Assembly: GCA_004352715.1 (NCBI GenBank)
Contig: SCFE01000043.1
Span: 1,616,184 to 1,680,183 of the forward strand
Direction of reading: 5' to 3'
Source of the DNA: Hofstenia miamia
Lineage: Eukaryota; Xenacoelomorpha; Acoela
DNA: 64,000 nt
The position numbers were made by a program, and so were the translations under genes. The notes under the pieces are model-generated. The model did not search any database, was not told where the DNA came from, and was given only the letters and a program-made list of their open reading frames with translations. This document shows, piece after piece, positions 12,501 through 25,474 of this stretch (within the stretch, counting starts at the first letter, position 1; the number at the start of each line of letters is the position of its first letter).

Positions 12501-15340
12501 AGAACAGAGCAACATAGCAAGGTTCTAAAAAGTAAGTGCAAAAGGAATTGCACACATATGGAGTTTTGAAAATGAAGAAAATCTGTAGGCAGGTGGTAAT
12601 TGAAATACCTGAAATTTGTTCTTACTCTTTTCTAATTTGTTTCTACTTTTCTTGCAGTAGTCAATTTTGCAGATTCAGTATTCAGCAAGTTCCAAGACAT
12701 TATTACCACTCATGAAATTCTGCACATTGTTAGTGACAACAATATATTTGGATAGTACACATTCAGAATTTACTCAAATTAATTTTGAATTAATCTGAAC
12801 AACTGCTGCCACCAATACCCTCAATCAAATAGAATGAGTGAAGAAATGCTTAAATATTCACAAGAGGTATTGATTTATGCCTATCATTGCTGTATCTTCA
12901 CATCAACAAAAGTACTAAAACCATTGATATTTATTATTTATTATTTATTAAGGTTAGTGTTTTCTACAATAAATCAAAAAGGTGTACAAAAAATCACTGT
13001 TAAGTGGGAACTGAAAGAGCAGTGTGCCTAAACCATCCTAGAGAGTACCTCCTCATGGTGGTTTCTGCAGAGTTAAAGACAATTTCAATAGAAAACATTT
13101 GGGGCACTAAATTTAATCTTCCAGTGACCTCCCAGTAATGCAACTCAGTCAACATGTATGAGCAACCACAATTGACAACATTAATGGTAGGTTAGTTGTA
13201 AAAGGTTCTATTATGCAATCCTATTAAAATAATGTAAAAAACAAAATACTTTATTGAAATCCCAGTGAAAAATTCAAAGTATGGCTTAACTAATTGCAAA
13301 TGATCTACAAATGGCAGCAACAGTCCTTCAAAAATGGTTCAGAATAGAAAACACTTGACTTTTATAGATGTCCTGTAAACTCTTCCATGCATTTGTATAA
13401 TCACCTAAAAAGCTTTCCCTAGTGCATCTGTACAGTCAAAGTACTGTTCAGTCAGCATCATTTACATTAGATACACAGTTGAGAAATTTTAGAAAGTCTT
13501 ACAACATTATTTAGTTTATTCACTTAAAATTACAATTTCCACAAGAGAGAACCCCATGAATATGCTTGCAATTTTCTTTTCTTATCCAAAGTATTTTATA
13601 TGTATTCATTAGTTTTTGCAAATATAGTATATATATATATATTCACACAAATTCAAACAGGACCAATTGACATGTCTAAGGCCATGCAAAATATACTTTC
13701 AACTTTTCTAAATGCAATGTAAACAATAGTTTTGAAAATTCTAAGTAAATGCTAAACATATTTTTTGTATCTGCTGAATTAACACTTTACAAGGGAATTT
13801 TTAATTCATATTATCAAATTCAATAAGTAATTGCCATTACTAACAATAAAAGTCCTTTTATGTCATTACAAAATAATTGTAAGCATTCCTACATGTATAC
13901 TAATTTTCATCAAATTGTGATTGCAAGCTTTTTGCTAAGAGTTTAGACCTATGCTTAGAAGTATTACAAATATAATTGCCTTCATAGGCAAGAGTTGAAT
14001 GCATAAATTCAAAAATTCAATGGACTACTGCATTTGTAAAGGAAATAGGCCAATTTTGAATGACCTTTGCATTTATAGGCACTTATATGAATTTGATTAA
14101 TGTCATCATTACCAGATAATGCTGAAGTAAGACTAATGTTTCTTACAATACTCTTGGGAAATATTATTGAAAATCATATTCTTATGATTTTAATTTTTCA
14201 AATTGGAGGAGACCTTGGTTTTATGAATCATTTGATAAACAATTTACAAGCCTTAAGCTTCTACAATGTTATTAATCATGTATAAACTGCAATGAAATGT
14301 TAGTTGTGCAATTTTTCATTCACAATTTACTACCAGTTGAGAAAATTTGAAATTATCTAGATAATTAAATATATCTGCAGCTACACCAAAAAACGTTGCC
14401 CTTTCTAGATAATGTTAATGCATTGAGGTTAATGACACCTATGACTATAAAGCAAATGTGGATGTATCCATGTTTAAGAAGAATTATATTTCATTGAAAT
14501 AAATCTCCTACATACTATAATGATAATAAACATTCAAATAAATTAAGTGAGGTAAAGTGGTAATGCTTTTGGGGAAAGGCCTCAACTTAATATCACAAAC
14601 TTTTAATGAAAATATTGTTATGTATCTGAATGTCCCAATTAGTATGTTATCAGTTATTATAGTTCTTGATTCTATATTAATTCTCCCCAGTAGTAGTTGT
14701 TTTGAAGTGGAGAATGTTAATTTATCAACATAGATAAAGAATAATTTTAATTTTAAGCTATTGTATATTTCTATAGTCTATGTACATAAAAACACATATA
14801 ATATCCAGAGATATTTTATAATTTGAACATTGAAGCACTACAAATGCACAGGAGGGTAGAGTGAGCTAAAATGACCTTACTTTAATGGCAATTTGCATAC
14901 ATGCTGTCTTTTTCAGGGTTTGGGCTGTTCTCTATACTTTTGCTAAGTATAGATTTTGTCTGATTGGTTTAAAAATTTTACACTTTTATTCACTTAGTAG
15001 GTACATGTGATTTTGTATTTGTCAATGAATTGCAATTCATAGGTGAGGTTACAACATTGCTAATGAGATTTACTGGTTTCATTTCTTCAGATGCTATGAC
15101 TTTGATTTTTGGTACTTGGACTTGTAATTGGGTAGAGCCACAGTACTGAAATGTATTAAAATGTACAATTGATTTTTTAGTTCAGTAATTTATTAAAATG
15201 CCTATTCATTGCTTCTAGTCTGAAATGGTGGACACAAAGTTTCAATCCAATCACTTCAATTGACAAGTGTCATGGTGATCCAAAAATATAACTACTTTTT
15301 TAATGCAATTTTTCTCTAAATTTGTTGAAGTGTTTTAGGA
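6546..15340. other. Long non-coding stretch, nothing recognised
   Basis: Nearly 9 kb of AT-rich sequence without an open frame above about 97 codons and without any motif I recognise on either strand. The longest frames (6656-6949, 6959-7201, 9253-9453, 12834-13031, 14100-14285) show no domain, no codon bias and no splice context. Short (TA)n occurs at 13628-13641 and TTATTATTTATT runs at 12930-12950. It may be intergenic or intronic sequence, or old transposon matter that has lost its signal. Confidence 0.5.
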
Positions 15341-15673
15341 TTGAATAAAGATTTAGAATTATTCAAGTCAAATGTTCTTTCTGGTGTAGTTCTGCGGCAT
15401 TGCTCAAAAAGGCAAATTATTCAGAAAGCAGAAAAACAGTTTGCTAAGCTTTTATTAAATTTCTTTAATAGTGGTTGTATATCTCATAAAGGCCTAGTGC
15501 TGGCTACTTCACACCACTATGTAAGATTAAAATTATACAGATGGAGTTTCACAAGTGAGGCTTACATACTGAATGATATCATTGAAAACAGAAGCATAGC
15601 ACTATTCAAAGGCTTTAAGAATCCAGGAAATATACTTCATAGAGCAGAAACGCAAAATATCAATTATCTCTGA
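15341..15673 (+). CDS. Hypothetical open frame, 110 codons
   Basis: This is one of the longer uninterrupted frames outside the transposons. The start used is an alternative TTG, since no ATG opens it. The predicted product is basic, with no signal peptide, membrane segment or motif I recognise. It begins after a decayed AT-rich stretch and lies just upstream of a minus-strand RT relic. I see no splice partners. It could be an exon of an unknown gene, part of an unidentified transposon, or chance. Confidence 0.15.
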   Translation: MNKDLELFKSNVLSGVVLRHCSKRQIIQKAEKQFAKLLLNFFNSGCISHKGLVLATSHHYVRLKLYRWSFTSEAYILNDIIENRSIALFKGFKNPGNILHRAETQNINYL

Positions 15674-15899
15674 TATGGACTTTTGTATATAAAATGTTAG
15701 TTTAGTTGCAAGTGAATCTTGATTTGATAGATTACTGTGCGTTGAAGAACAGTACAGGATGCGGCTTCTTATCCAAGCATCAATCTAAATCCGTGGACCT
15801 TCTTTCCACCATTGTAACATTTTAATAGCCATAAAATGTAAAAATTCTTCAATCATTCATTCCAGAACTTCTTGAGGTGAATTAAAGGTATAAGACCCC

Positions 15900-16690
15900 T
15901 TACAGATAGTATTCAAGAATTTGTGCACTAGTCACTTGAGTGATAGACTTGGTCTGCGAACGAAAGATAGTAGTACGAATAGAGCAAACCATTTCTTTCG
16001 TCTTTCTAAGATATTGTTTCTCAAACAAAATTCCTGAATATTGACGATTTCTGCTTTAGAGCTGTCTCTATCTATTATGGGTACCCATAGAATCCCATCG
16101 TCAGCACACATGATTAGGAAATTGGTAGCAGAGCGTTGATGAATAGAGAAAGGAAAGGGGAATCAAAAGGTGTTCCCTGAAGTATGCCCCTGGTAATATT
16201 AAGAAAGTCATTTTGATTAGTTCTCAGCTTGACATGTTGCTTTCTGCCAGATAAGAAGTCACAGAACTAGTAAAAAAATTGCTTTTGATATAGAAATCTT
16301 TTTCAGCTTCTTCAATTACATACTATGTCTTACTAAATCGAACGCTTTTTGAAAAATTTATTAAATATGACCTGACATACTTGCAGTTTATTTTGTCTAA
16401 ATGCCTGACAATAAGTGTTGGATTTTGAGAACTGCATGTTCTGTCGATCCATTTGAATTTCTTTCTCTCATCTTTCAAAAGTTTTGTTATGATCAATCAC
16501 TTGAATAGCCATTTGAGAAAATTGGTAACAGAATCTGGTTGGTAATCATTACCTGACTTCAGCATTGGTATTTTTGATATTGGTGCTATGTCAGCCATCT
16601 TCATAAAATTGGGAACAATTGCTTCCTTGAGAGATTTGTTGAAAATCTGAGAGATATCATAACTAAGTTCTTAAGCAAATTTATTCAACA
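15900..16690 (-). pseudogene. Decayed LINE reverse transcriptase
   Basis: The minus strand carries RT blocks in order through several frames. A DIAPISKIPMLKSGNDYQP block (the usual ITPIPK..NYRPIS) lies near 16590-16540, a GILQGTPFDSPF block (motif B, PQGT-like) near 16190-16155, and the catalytic box CADDG near 16109-16095. Every block has point changes and stops lie between them, so the copy is old. It is a LINE RT by block order. The clade cannot be told. Confidence 0.6.
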
Positions 16691-16905
16691 CCCAAAGAGG
16701 GGGTTCTGTCAGAAAGGACAGAAGATTTCTATTTGGACAAAACTGTGATATTTAAGTCACCTTTTGATTTTGTGATACTTAGTAAAAATCTGTTTGTGCA
16801 TATTCCCCGTTTCATCACTGTTCATGTTTATAGAACATATATTCATTTTTTATTAGCACAGTGCTCATCCTCTAATATTACTGAAATCTATCAAAACAAC
16901 ATAGG

Positions 16906-16910
<5 letters not shown>

Positions 16911-16954
<44 letters not shown>

Positions 16955-16965
16955 TTATATATATT
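16911..16965. repeat. (TA)n microsatellite
   Basis: An almost pure TA dinucleotide run, slightly interrupted at its right end. Similar runs recur across the window, at about 24727-24763, 34400-34434, 38976-39003, 46387-46414 and 52992-53013, and on the flanks of both 1000-N gaps. Confidence 0.95.
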
Positions 16966-18689
16966 GTACCTGATCTTTTACATTTCTCATCTATGTGATT
17001 TCATATATAGGATTCAGGTTCATATCTATTTATATTTATATTACCGATAGTAACCTGATCTTGTTGATACTCAAAGTTGACCATATCCATAATTCTAGTA
17101 TATGCTCTAAGTTAATATATACATATGCATTGCTAAAATCATAAATTGTGTATATAGCAACCAATATATTTACGAATTATATTCCTCCAAGCGTCTTCAA
17201 ACATGAAGAGATAAAGTTTCAAGAAAAAAGTCCACAAAACTATGCATATTGCATTGCATGTCAAACTTTTTTCAACACATGGTAAAAAAACCCCCTTAGC
17301 TTTCCAGATAGATTTCAAATAGATTTCACACCTGTGTGTTTGAATGTGATCACTAATTTGACATGTCTCATCAGCGTACATTGTTTTTACATGGGAATAT
17401 ACTGTGAAAATATAACAACTAACCAGAACTAGAAGCTCCAAATGCTAGAAACTACAAAGTACCATTTTTCAAATACTGTCTATTAAATTTTTAAAGTTTC
17501 AAGGTATCCTAAACATATACAGATTTTTATAATACTTTCATTAACTTCTGATCGGTTCTTTAGTGGATCGATTCACTATCCATGGTAAATTTACCAGTTG
17601 AGCTTACTTTTTAAAATACGACGCGTTGCATCTGGGAGAACTTCTAGTGGCTTTAACTCCTCCATTTAAAATTCTTTCATACATATGGTCGGTGAATCTA
17701 TGTAAGTATTTTAGAAACAAAACAAAATCTTTCGCTTGTGTCCTTTATCCAAAATTGAAAATTATCAAAATTACTGTTTTTTTCATTTTTTGTCGATTAA
17801 ATCTTAATAATTGATTTTTAATCTTAAGTGCAAAAGTGTAATATCAATTGTGCATTGTTCGTCTAATAGACGTGGTATTAATCGTGAAATAAAAAATTCA
17901 TTCACGTGATTTCAAAGACATAGATGCCCCAACAATTGCTGTTAACTCAATTGGCGCATAGCTTATCGATTAATGCTTCGTCTCCAAGATCAATTATTAT
18001 TTCATTTGAAATAGCTTTCGTAATGGATTTTGCTTAAAAATTGCTGAATTTTATGGTGAAGGGTTGGCCGTACCAAAAAGATAGCTAGTGGTTGTGCTGA
18101 GCCAATCTGGGTCCCAATTCCAATGATCAGGGCTCTGTCGGTTTGCTAGAAAAGCAGTCTACTTACATCCTTACCTCTATATAATACAGATTCAGAAATA
18201 TAGAAATGTACCGTATAAACATGTCTTATTATTTAACAGTATTAACATTTTTTTTGAAAATGCATAATCTTGATTTACAAAATAAAATATTTAAAAGTCG
18301 CCAAATTTACAATTTTTTCAATATAGAATGAAAGTAAATATAAATCAAGTTAACATTACAATGATTTTCGATAATAAATTATAACAAAATACTTTATCAA
18401 ATTTACAAAATCTTCATCACAAATATTAAAAAATTCATTTAACAGTTGATCTTTTATGTATATTAGATATGTATATGAATATGGTAATGAATTAATGAAA
18501 ATTTAAATGAAATTGACATCAATTTTATTTAGAGGAATAAGGTTCTGATACATTTTAATTCTTTTACCTTGCAGAGCAAATAATACAGTTGTAATTCAAA
18601 AAGAGAGCCTCTTTTGTATGTAACTAATAGCGTCTGCATAACTACAATTCATGATAATGCTTAACTTTTTAGCAATAAAGTATGATATC
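16966..18689. other. Non-coding stretch; possible zinc-finger relic at 17139-17441
   Basis: No gene can be supported. A minus-strand frame of 100 codons at 17441-17139 contains SHVKTMYADETC and SDHIQTHRCEI, which loosely recall decayed C2H2 finger linkers, but the paired cysteines are missing. The rest is AT-rich with no motif seen. Confidence 0.3.
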
Positions 18690-21310
18690 AAATACCTTCT
18701 TCATCCATAGCACCATTGATTGCAAAGATGCGGGAGTGAGTGAAGCATGTTCAATGTTCTGGACACAATCCTCGTATGCTTTTTTCTTGAAGCTTCGTGT
18801 TCAGATAAATTGAGCAACTGGTTTACTTTGATTGGAAGGCGCATTGAAATGTGCAATCCGTATATCAAACATAGATTTTGTAATGGTGTCCAAGACAATC
18901 TGCATGATATGTCAAGTCAAGTTCACTATCTTCGAAGTTTCCATTGATTTCGATTTTTTCTTCTTCAGTAAATTCAATTAATGAAGTCTTTAAAGAAATA
19001 TTCTTGAAAACAGTAGATAATAATTCAGTTTCTAAGTTTCTTACTGTATTATTTCTCATGATAATGAAGCCTCCAAGTTTGCATATCGATGCAGGATCAA
19101 TGCTATGTTGAGCACCACACTCCCATGTTCGTGATAATAGCATTATTGGCCAATTATACCGATGACTGATTGCATCTCGAAATTCACCCATGTTTAAGTA
19201 GAAACCAAGATTTCGTGATTTTATGGTAGTTAGCCATGAAGATGGTCCTTTTGGCTCCACCAGGTGAAGACTTCGTTTTCTTTAAAAGGAGCAGTTATTT
19301 AAAATAGACAATTTCTTTGTGGAATTGAAGTTGTTTTAAGTTTTTTATAAGCAACTTAGATTGTCTGTTGTCCCTGCAGAACTAATCATTTTCATCAATA
19401 ATTGCTCGTTTTAAAATAGCTGCTAAAATTGGTGAGTGACCATATTCAAGCGTTGCATTTCTATTCCGCCTTCAGAACATGGCAATAAGGCCATAATATT
19501 TTTCTGTTCTTTGCTTAAAGTTCTTGCCAATGGAGACTCCAAGAACTTATGTATTCTATGTTCGAGTTTTCTTAATTCTATTCAAAAATTTCCATTTGCA
19601 TTGTAGCACATTCTTAAACACAATTTAGGTAGATGGGCTCCAGTGCATGCTATTTCAGCAATTTTAACATTTCTAAGCACCATTTTTCAATTTTCTGTTC
19701 GACATAATATTTTAAAAAATGTTCTGATCCAATAGAAGCACCCAGATATTTTTGCCCTTTCAAAGTGATGTTGACATTTGGAAACAGTGTTTGGACTCTT
19801 TGATAGTTTGATTCTTAACAACAAACCAAATTTTTTCAGGATTTGCGAAGTATCCATACTTAGGACCAAGATCATTTAATGTATCCCACCAGTTATTGAC
19901 GTTTTGTAAATTTCCAATTCCTGAAGCATCATCTGCATACCATTCTTGATGGCATTGCAATATATTGAGATCGTTAATAAGAGGCAGTATAATCAGGGCA
20001 TAAAAATCTATTGCTAAATTGTCACCTTGAGTTGTTCCTTATTTCCTCCAAATACCAATCTTGCTGGCTTACAATAAGTATTTATCAAATACGTTGATAT
20101 TCGAGGTCATATGCGTTGTAAATTTGTTAATGCAGTTGATCTGTTTAAGTGATTAAAAGTAGTAAATGCATCAATACTGCTTTTGTATTCTCAAAATTGA
20201 AAATTTCATGGGCAGCATAAATACTTGCTTCTATTCCAGCTTCATGAGCAACATGTTTGCTGCTGATTCAATAATATTGGCTTTAAAGTATGCTGTATTA
20301 GCCTTTCCTATTATTCAGTGAACAATTTCTCCAATCCCAATTTGTCTTATTTTACCTCAATCATTTTTATTGAGTGCAATCTCCTTGCATGCAATGTAAG
20401 ATTCTATAATTTTTGGGTTTTTATTCTCCGAAAGAAAAATTCTTGTCAAATGATAGTTATCATTATACAACTTTTCCGATAACTTTCAATATTTTTTTGA
20501 TCAAAGAAGAACAGGTATGTGATCCACATTCACTTCTAAAAGGCCACATGATCCATATGTTTTCTGAACAGCTTTATGAATAGACTCCCCGTCAATTCCA
20601 AAATATATAACTGAATCAATCTTAGCTAAATCTCCAGTCAATATTTCATTTGCGCATACATCGGTTGCAGATGAATGAAGCTCTTCAAGATTTTCCATAA
20701 CTCTGATCAGTCAATAGTAAACCACTATTCTGACTATCAGTAAGAGCTTTGAGGATTGCAGCCATTCGATCTTGTAGAGCTAATTTGACAAATATCCTTT
20801 ACGAATTGTCGTTGGCAAAGTGAGTTTTGGACAATTCAGCCTGAATCGCAGAAGCGTCACTGAATAAACGTTTAATATTTTGTTCTTTCCACCATTCGAG
20901 TTTCATTTTTAAGAAAGGTAAATGATATCTAGCTTTAAACTTTTAAGAGGGTTTCTGAAGCCTAAGAGCAAGTAAAACACGATACGAATTTAATGCGATT
21001 TGCTGTAATGGTGTGCGCTGTATTTTTATGACATTTCCTCTAAAAAAGTTTTCATGAATTGCCATGTGGTATGTAAAAAGATTTTTTCGCCAATGAATAA
21101 TTTTTGTGTAATGTTTTTCAATCTTATAACAAAAATCTTTTGCATTCATGTTGTTCAAGAATCTTTGAGCATTAAGAACTTTAGGAAAAGTAGGGAGTGG
21201 TTTTGTTCGGATTGACGTCTTAGTTGTGATAGTTAGATCTGAAAAAGATTGGATCAATCCTGTCTCAGTTTCTGAAAGGCCATTAAAATTCAAAGGCAGC
21301 AAAATTCCTT
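18690..21310 (-). pseudogene. Retroelement RT of a cnidarian/sponge-type family, frameshifted
   Basis: The minus strand reads from about 21302 to 18690 as one retroelement protein broken by many stops. An N-terminal open frame (21302-20943) has KIIHWRKNLF and ends with LALRLQKPS. RT follows with TTQGDNLAIDFYAL near 20040 and the catalytic EWYADDASGIGNL near 19935, then NNWWDTLNDLGPKYGYF. The C-terminal part has EPKGPSSWLTT, RDAISHRYNWP and GGFIIMRNNTVR, a metal-knuckle-like region near 19080. I recall this arrangement from RT proteins abundant in coral and sponge genomes. The published clade name is not certain. The length of about 2.6 kb suggests most of the coding part is present. Confidence 0.7.
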
Positions 21311-21746
21311 TCCATTTCTTACTTATGCTTGATTTTGTACGTTTTGTAACATTTCAGCTTTGTTTATTTAGTATATTTGTATGATAGTTAAAATATATAA
21401 AACTAAGAGTAGCATTATCAATCATTATGATCTATATTGCTCTGGTATTTAACCTCACTTAACTTTGAATAATAACGAAGTAAGTAAACAAATAAATATA
21501 ATGAACATTTTTCACTAAACCAAGCAAACGTTTCAACCGATATTTGCGTTTGAATTAGAGATGAACATGGTATAGGTTTTGTAAACATTTTTTCCAACGC
21601 AGAGAAAAAAACTTCACCGCTAACCACCGCAGTGAATCTTTGTTTACCACAAACTACCGCAATAAACCAAGTCATATTTACACAAGAAAATTATTTACAT
21701 TTAAAAACTATTTTACAAAATTAACATTACAAAATAGAATATTTAA

Positions 21747-21888
21747 GGCGGCGCGCAAACGATACAACTTTTGTTGCTAAGCCAATTAAGATAAGAAACC
21801 ACATTGGAGGAATTATTTCAAAATTATCCAATCACATTAATCGTTATATTTGGTTTAGCCATGAAAGTTGTATCGTTTGCGCCCTACC
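21747..21888. mobile_element. 142-bp MITE with long inverted repeats, TAA-flanked
   Basis: The arms are strongly inverted: GGCGGCGCGCAAACGATACA on the left and, read in reverse complement, GGTAGGGCGCAAACGATACA on the right. Both continue into ACTTT and a diverged GCTAAGCCAA/GCTAAACCAA. TAA stands directly outside each arm (21744-21746 and 21889-21891). A 3-bp TWA target duplication with GG-starting TIRs is typical of PIF/Harbinger elements, so this is probably a Harbinger-type MITE. The centre has no coding capacity. Confidence 0.75.
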
Positions 21889-22069
21889 TAAAAATCCCCA
21901 AATTGTTTTTTTAAAAAGAACAAAAATAAATACATATAAAATTAACATGACAATGATTATTTTTTGAGTGATCGATACAGGAAGACTTGTATAACGGTTG
22001 AGATGCTGTGGATAACACTATTTAATGTGTGTGTGTTTCAGATGTCACAGATTAGACATGAATTGCTTG

Positions 22070-22682
22070 AACCCTAACCACTATATCTTGATAATAGAAG
22101 TGTAGCATTTTCCCACTGAAAAATTTCTGACAGTTGCTGTAAAAAATATGTCGAAATCGTATTCAGATCGCAAGAGGCACTTCTGGCAGAAGACATAAAA
22201 CACATCTTGGAGAATACTTTGATAGCAATTGGTGACCATCCTCTTAAAAATTCCACTGATAGTGGTATTAAGGATATACCAGCAGCTGAACATCATTCCG
22301 CGTATTTAATAAGCTTTTGGTTTTCTGAAACTTCCAGAGCATGGCCAGCATTAGTATCTGCAAGCGAAACAGTTGAAGGCTGCAGTGAACTAATTACAGT
22401 CACGTCTAGAGCGGCTGGTGGGCCAGAAGACCAGCATGGCAAAAAAATGTCCCCAAGGATGAGCACGAGACTCAGTAAGGTTAAGCATTTCAAGCACAGG
22501 AGACAAAGCATATTTAGAAACAGTTGCAAAAATAACGTCCCTGAGTCGATCATTACGCGCAATTCTATCACCATCAACCTTGCATGACATAGCATGATCA
22601 CCGAATAAATCCAAAGGCTTAAAGCATTTTTACATTTTTTGTCATAATCAATTAAGGGGATGCCAAGCCGATAACAAAGCAA
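22070..22682 (-). pseudogene. C-terminal part of a retroelement RT protein
   Basis: Minus-strand frames overlap to give a C-terminal domain. DLFGDHAMSCKVDGDRIARN with a Cys/His knuckle lies near 22610-22550, then GDIFLPCWSSGPPAALDVTV near 22430, then ADTNAGHALEVSENQKLIKY near 22330, and a last part with FLRGWSPIAI near 22235. At least two frameshifts separate the blocks. The GGF/GDH..C and ALDV..PLQ layout is that of LINE-type RT tails found in molluscs and cnidarians. It is related in layout to, but not the same family as, the tail at 18690-19260. The RT domain itself is absent. Confidence 0.65.
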
Positions 22683-24241
22683 ATATATATATATATATAC
22701 ATAAAATTAATAAATTTTAAAAAGTGGTGTTCCGCAAACTGAATTTTTAGGAAAGCATTGAAGAATGCAAAATTTAATGTTTCGTCATATTATGCTGTTG
22801 CCGAGCAGCTTTAATTTACGGCCCACACTGTAATATAGCTAACAAGGGGATGGTGGTTCCCCAATCAAATTTAACAAGGTGGACTGCGCCTTCCTTAGCA
22901 CCCCTGGAGTACAACTCTGGTTGCAGATCTACCCTTTGAAATGGTTTACCTAAACATTTCAAATTGCCTACCTCGATTAGTACTCTCAAGAAACACTTTT
23001 GTGCATTTTCTTAAATTTGTGAAGATGGTATATATAATAACAATATAACAGTTGTGGTCCATTAAGTTATATTAAAACTTGTAAAACATTTTCTTAGTTT
23101 CAGGAAAGTCTCTACAAAATATTTTCTACCAAAAAAATTGTCCAAAATATCATCTACTTTTTGTAAGGACTAGTGACCATCGCTCCATATATTCACGGAA
23201 GTAATGTGTGAAAATATTCCTAATTGCACTCTCACACTGAGTCATGTACAAAGCCAGATATTTTACATTTTCATATTGCCTGAGACCTTGTAAAATATGC
23301 ATTATTGAACCCAATTTTGAACTGTTTGGTACTGCTTGTGCAACGAGAACAACAATTGGCTAAATATAACAGTCATACGTAAATTATGAATACAATTTAT
23401 CGGTGAACAAAATTCAAAATTAATATGTCACTCTGAAAAAATATACCAATTTAAAAGAAAATAGTCGAAATAATATTTGTTTCTGCATCAATGATATCCT
23501 TATCGACACTACTGAATTTCCAAATAAGACTGCTTTAAAAATTGCCAATTTTTTAAGTGATTTACATATATAAGTGATTGGAGTGTGCACACGATTATTT
23601 CAGATACGGAGCAAACATTGACCCTCTCAGAAACAAACTTTTCAAAAGCTGAATTTGAAATACTTCTCTACATTATGAACCTTGCAAACTTCATTTACTA
23701 GATGTTGCAATAAAACATCAAATTTATTTCTTTTTGCATTAAGCACCTCCAATTGGATTGAACCTAAGCTTCCCACTAGTTTTCTTGAAACTATCAAACA
23801 AAATTGGTACAAATAGAAACGAATACATTGAAAAATCATCCAGCGAATTTGCTGAATTCTCTGAATTGCCCAGAAATATGAACAGGAAAGAGGATCATAT
23901 AACTCTGTTGGTTCTTATTAAAACTGTTCACGTATTCAAGTAATCATGCGTTTTTTCTAACATATTTTTCCATGCAGAAGTGCAAATATATCCCAAACAC
24001 GATGGAACAACAAGGCAATAATATATTGTTTGTTGTTTGATCTCTTTTATCAAAACAGCTCCTACAGTCTTAAGTTTCTTAATATGTATATATATATATA
24101 TCAGAATTACTTCCAAAACATGTCTTATTTGATCAAAAAATGCAAAAAACACTTCTTATAAAAAAATGGAGATATCTGCTTTTAAATTCAATTTTTGTGA
24201 ATTATTCTACTAGAAAATATTACTATTATATTATTCATTCA
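22683..24241. other. Non-coding stretch, nothing recognised
   Basis: AT-rich sequence with short (TA)n at 22683-22700 and 24087-24102. The short open frames here (such as 23642-23839 and 23928-24152) have no motif. Bases 22850-22990 are less AT-rich than the rest but show no tRNA boxes or coding frame. Confidence 0.45.
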
Positions 24242-24628
24242 TCATAAATTATTTTTGTATAACGAAATATATGAGTAATTGATACTGAATAAATATATGT
24301 TGAAAATATTAAGTCTAACTTTGCGCAATTTTTCAGCAACTATTCCTAGGTTCCTAACAAATGTTTCATAATAAACATGTTTCCATTTAAATTCAATGAC
24401 TACAACCAAAATATCCATGGCTGGAGTGATCGATTTTTGTAACCAGGACGAAAGAGGAAAATCTCCATCTGTTACCAACCATGAAACCATCGAAGAAGGC
24501 TTTGCAATAAGCTCTACGTTAACTGAAAGCGGATGATTGTAAAAAGAATGGTCTACATCACGCCAAGATTTAAAGCAAGGCACCAAGGTATCTTGAATTT
24601 TCAATTCAACGTCTTTTATTGGACACAT
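24242..24628 (-). pseudogene. Possible PIF/Harbinger-type transposase relic
   Basis: A 128-codon minus-strand frame contains PCFKSWRDVDHSFYNHPLSV followed by WLVTDGDFPLSSWLQKSITP. The second block resembles the GD..YPL..WL.TP block of Harbinger DDE transposases, which holds the second catalytic Asp. The first block stands where the GR.HD...F segment would be. The expected third acidic residue is not evident and no upstream helix-turn-helix is seen. It may be a divergent or decayed copy, and the call rests on one good block. Confidence 0.45.
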
Positions 24629-24731
24629 TAAGTTAATATTAATTTCTCTTTTGTTCTAAACACACTTTGATGCACTATATAGTATAATTGCCATGGCCCC
24701 CTGGCCCTCCCCTAGCCACAGCCCTGATATA

Positions 24732-24769
<38 letters not shown>

Positions 24770-25474
24770 ATTGTATGAATACGATGCAAATAAATTCTTA
24801 ATTTATGGCACCTGCTAGCAGTAATAATAACATTTCATTTAAAGATACTGTCTCATTTTTTTTGCAAATAGCACTGCTGGGTGGATATATCATTAAAACC
24901 GATATACAAAGTAGCGGCGGAATTAAAATTTAGGGGTTGTAAACATGCAACTAGTCGAAAACTTTTTTACAACTTGCCCTGTCATTTAAAACTGTCAGGC
25001 TATCTGCAGATCCAATATTTCCAAAAAAAAGAAAAATGATCAACTAAAATATATATATATTTTTATATCATAATTTTGAAAATTAATACAATATAAAAAA
25101 AATTCACAACTACGTGAGATGGCACTAATAAATTCTTGGATTACTTCCAAATAATTAAAACGATTTATCCATTTCTTATGAGAATTAGAATTGGAATTTA
25201 TTATATATCTAAGAACAAAACGCTTAGATAAATGGGAACTAAAAAGTTTCATGCATTAAACAGCAGTCGATTTGGAAATGCTCTTTTAAACTATTCTGTC
25301 CTTATCTTAAGTTGATAATAGACAGATTTTTCGGCCCTTGCACGTCGGCTGTTCGGCTCTCTTCGGGGTGGCAACAAGTCTAAAAGAAGATGATCGACAT
25401 TAGAGTTCATTTGCCTGAGGACCCTTTTGTCAGATTCTGCAACTATCTCCTCCAGACAGCCAATTTTTCTACTA
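24629..25474. other. Non-coding stretch before an assembly gap
   Basis: AT-rich sequence with a (TA)n run at about 24727-24763 and no recognised gene. The last 150 bases (about 25320-25474) are more GC-balanced (TCGGCCCTTGCACGTCGGCT) but give no clear protein match. The stretch ends at a 1000-N gap. Confidence 0.4.

Noticed and set aside
17139-17441. A frame resembling C2H2 zinc-finger linkers
   Set aside because: Only HIQTH-like pieces are present; the cysteine pairs and regular 28-residue spacing are missing.
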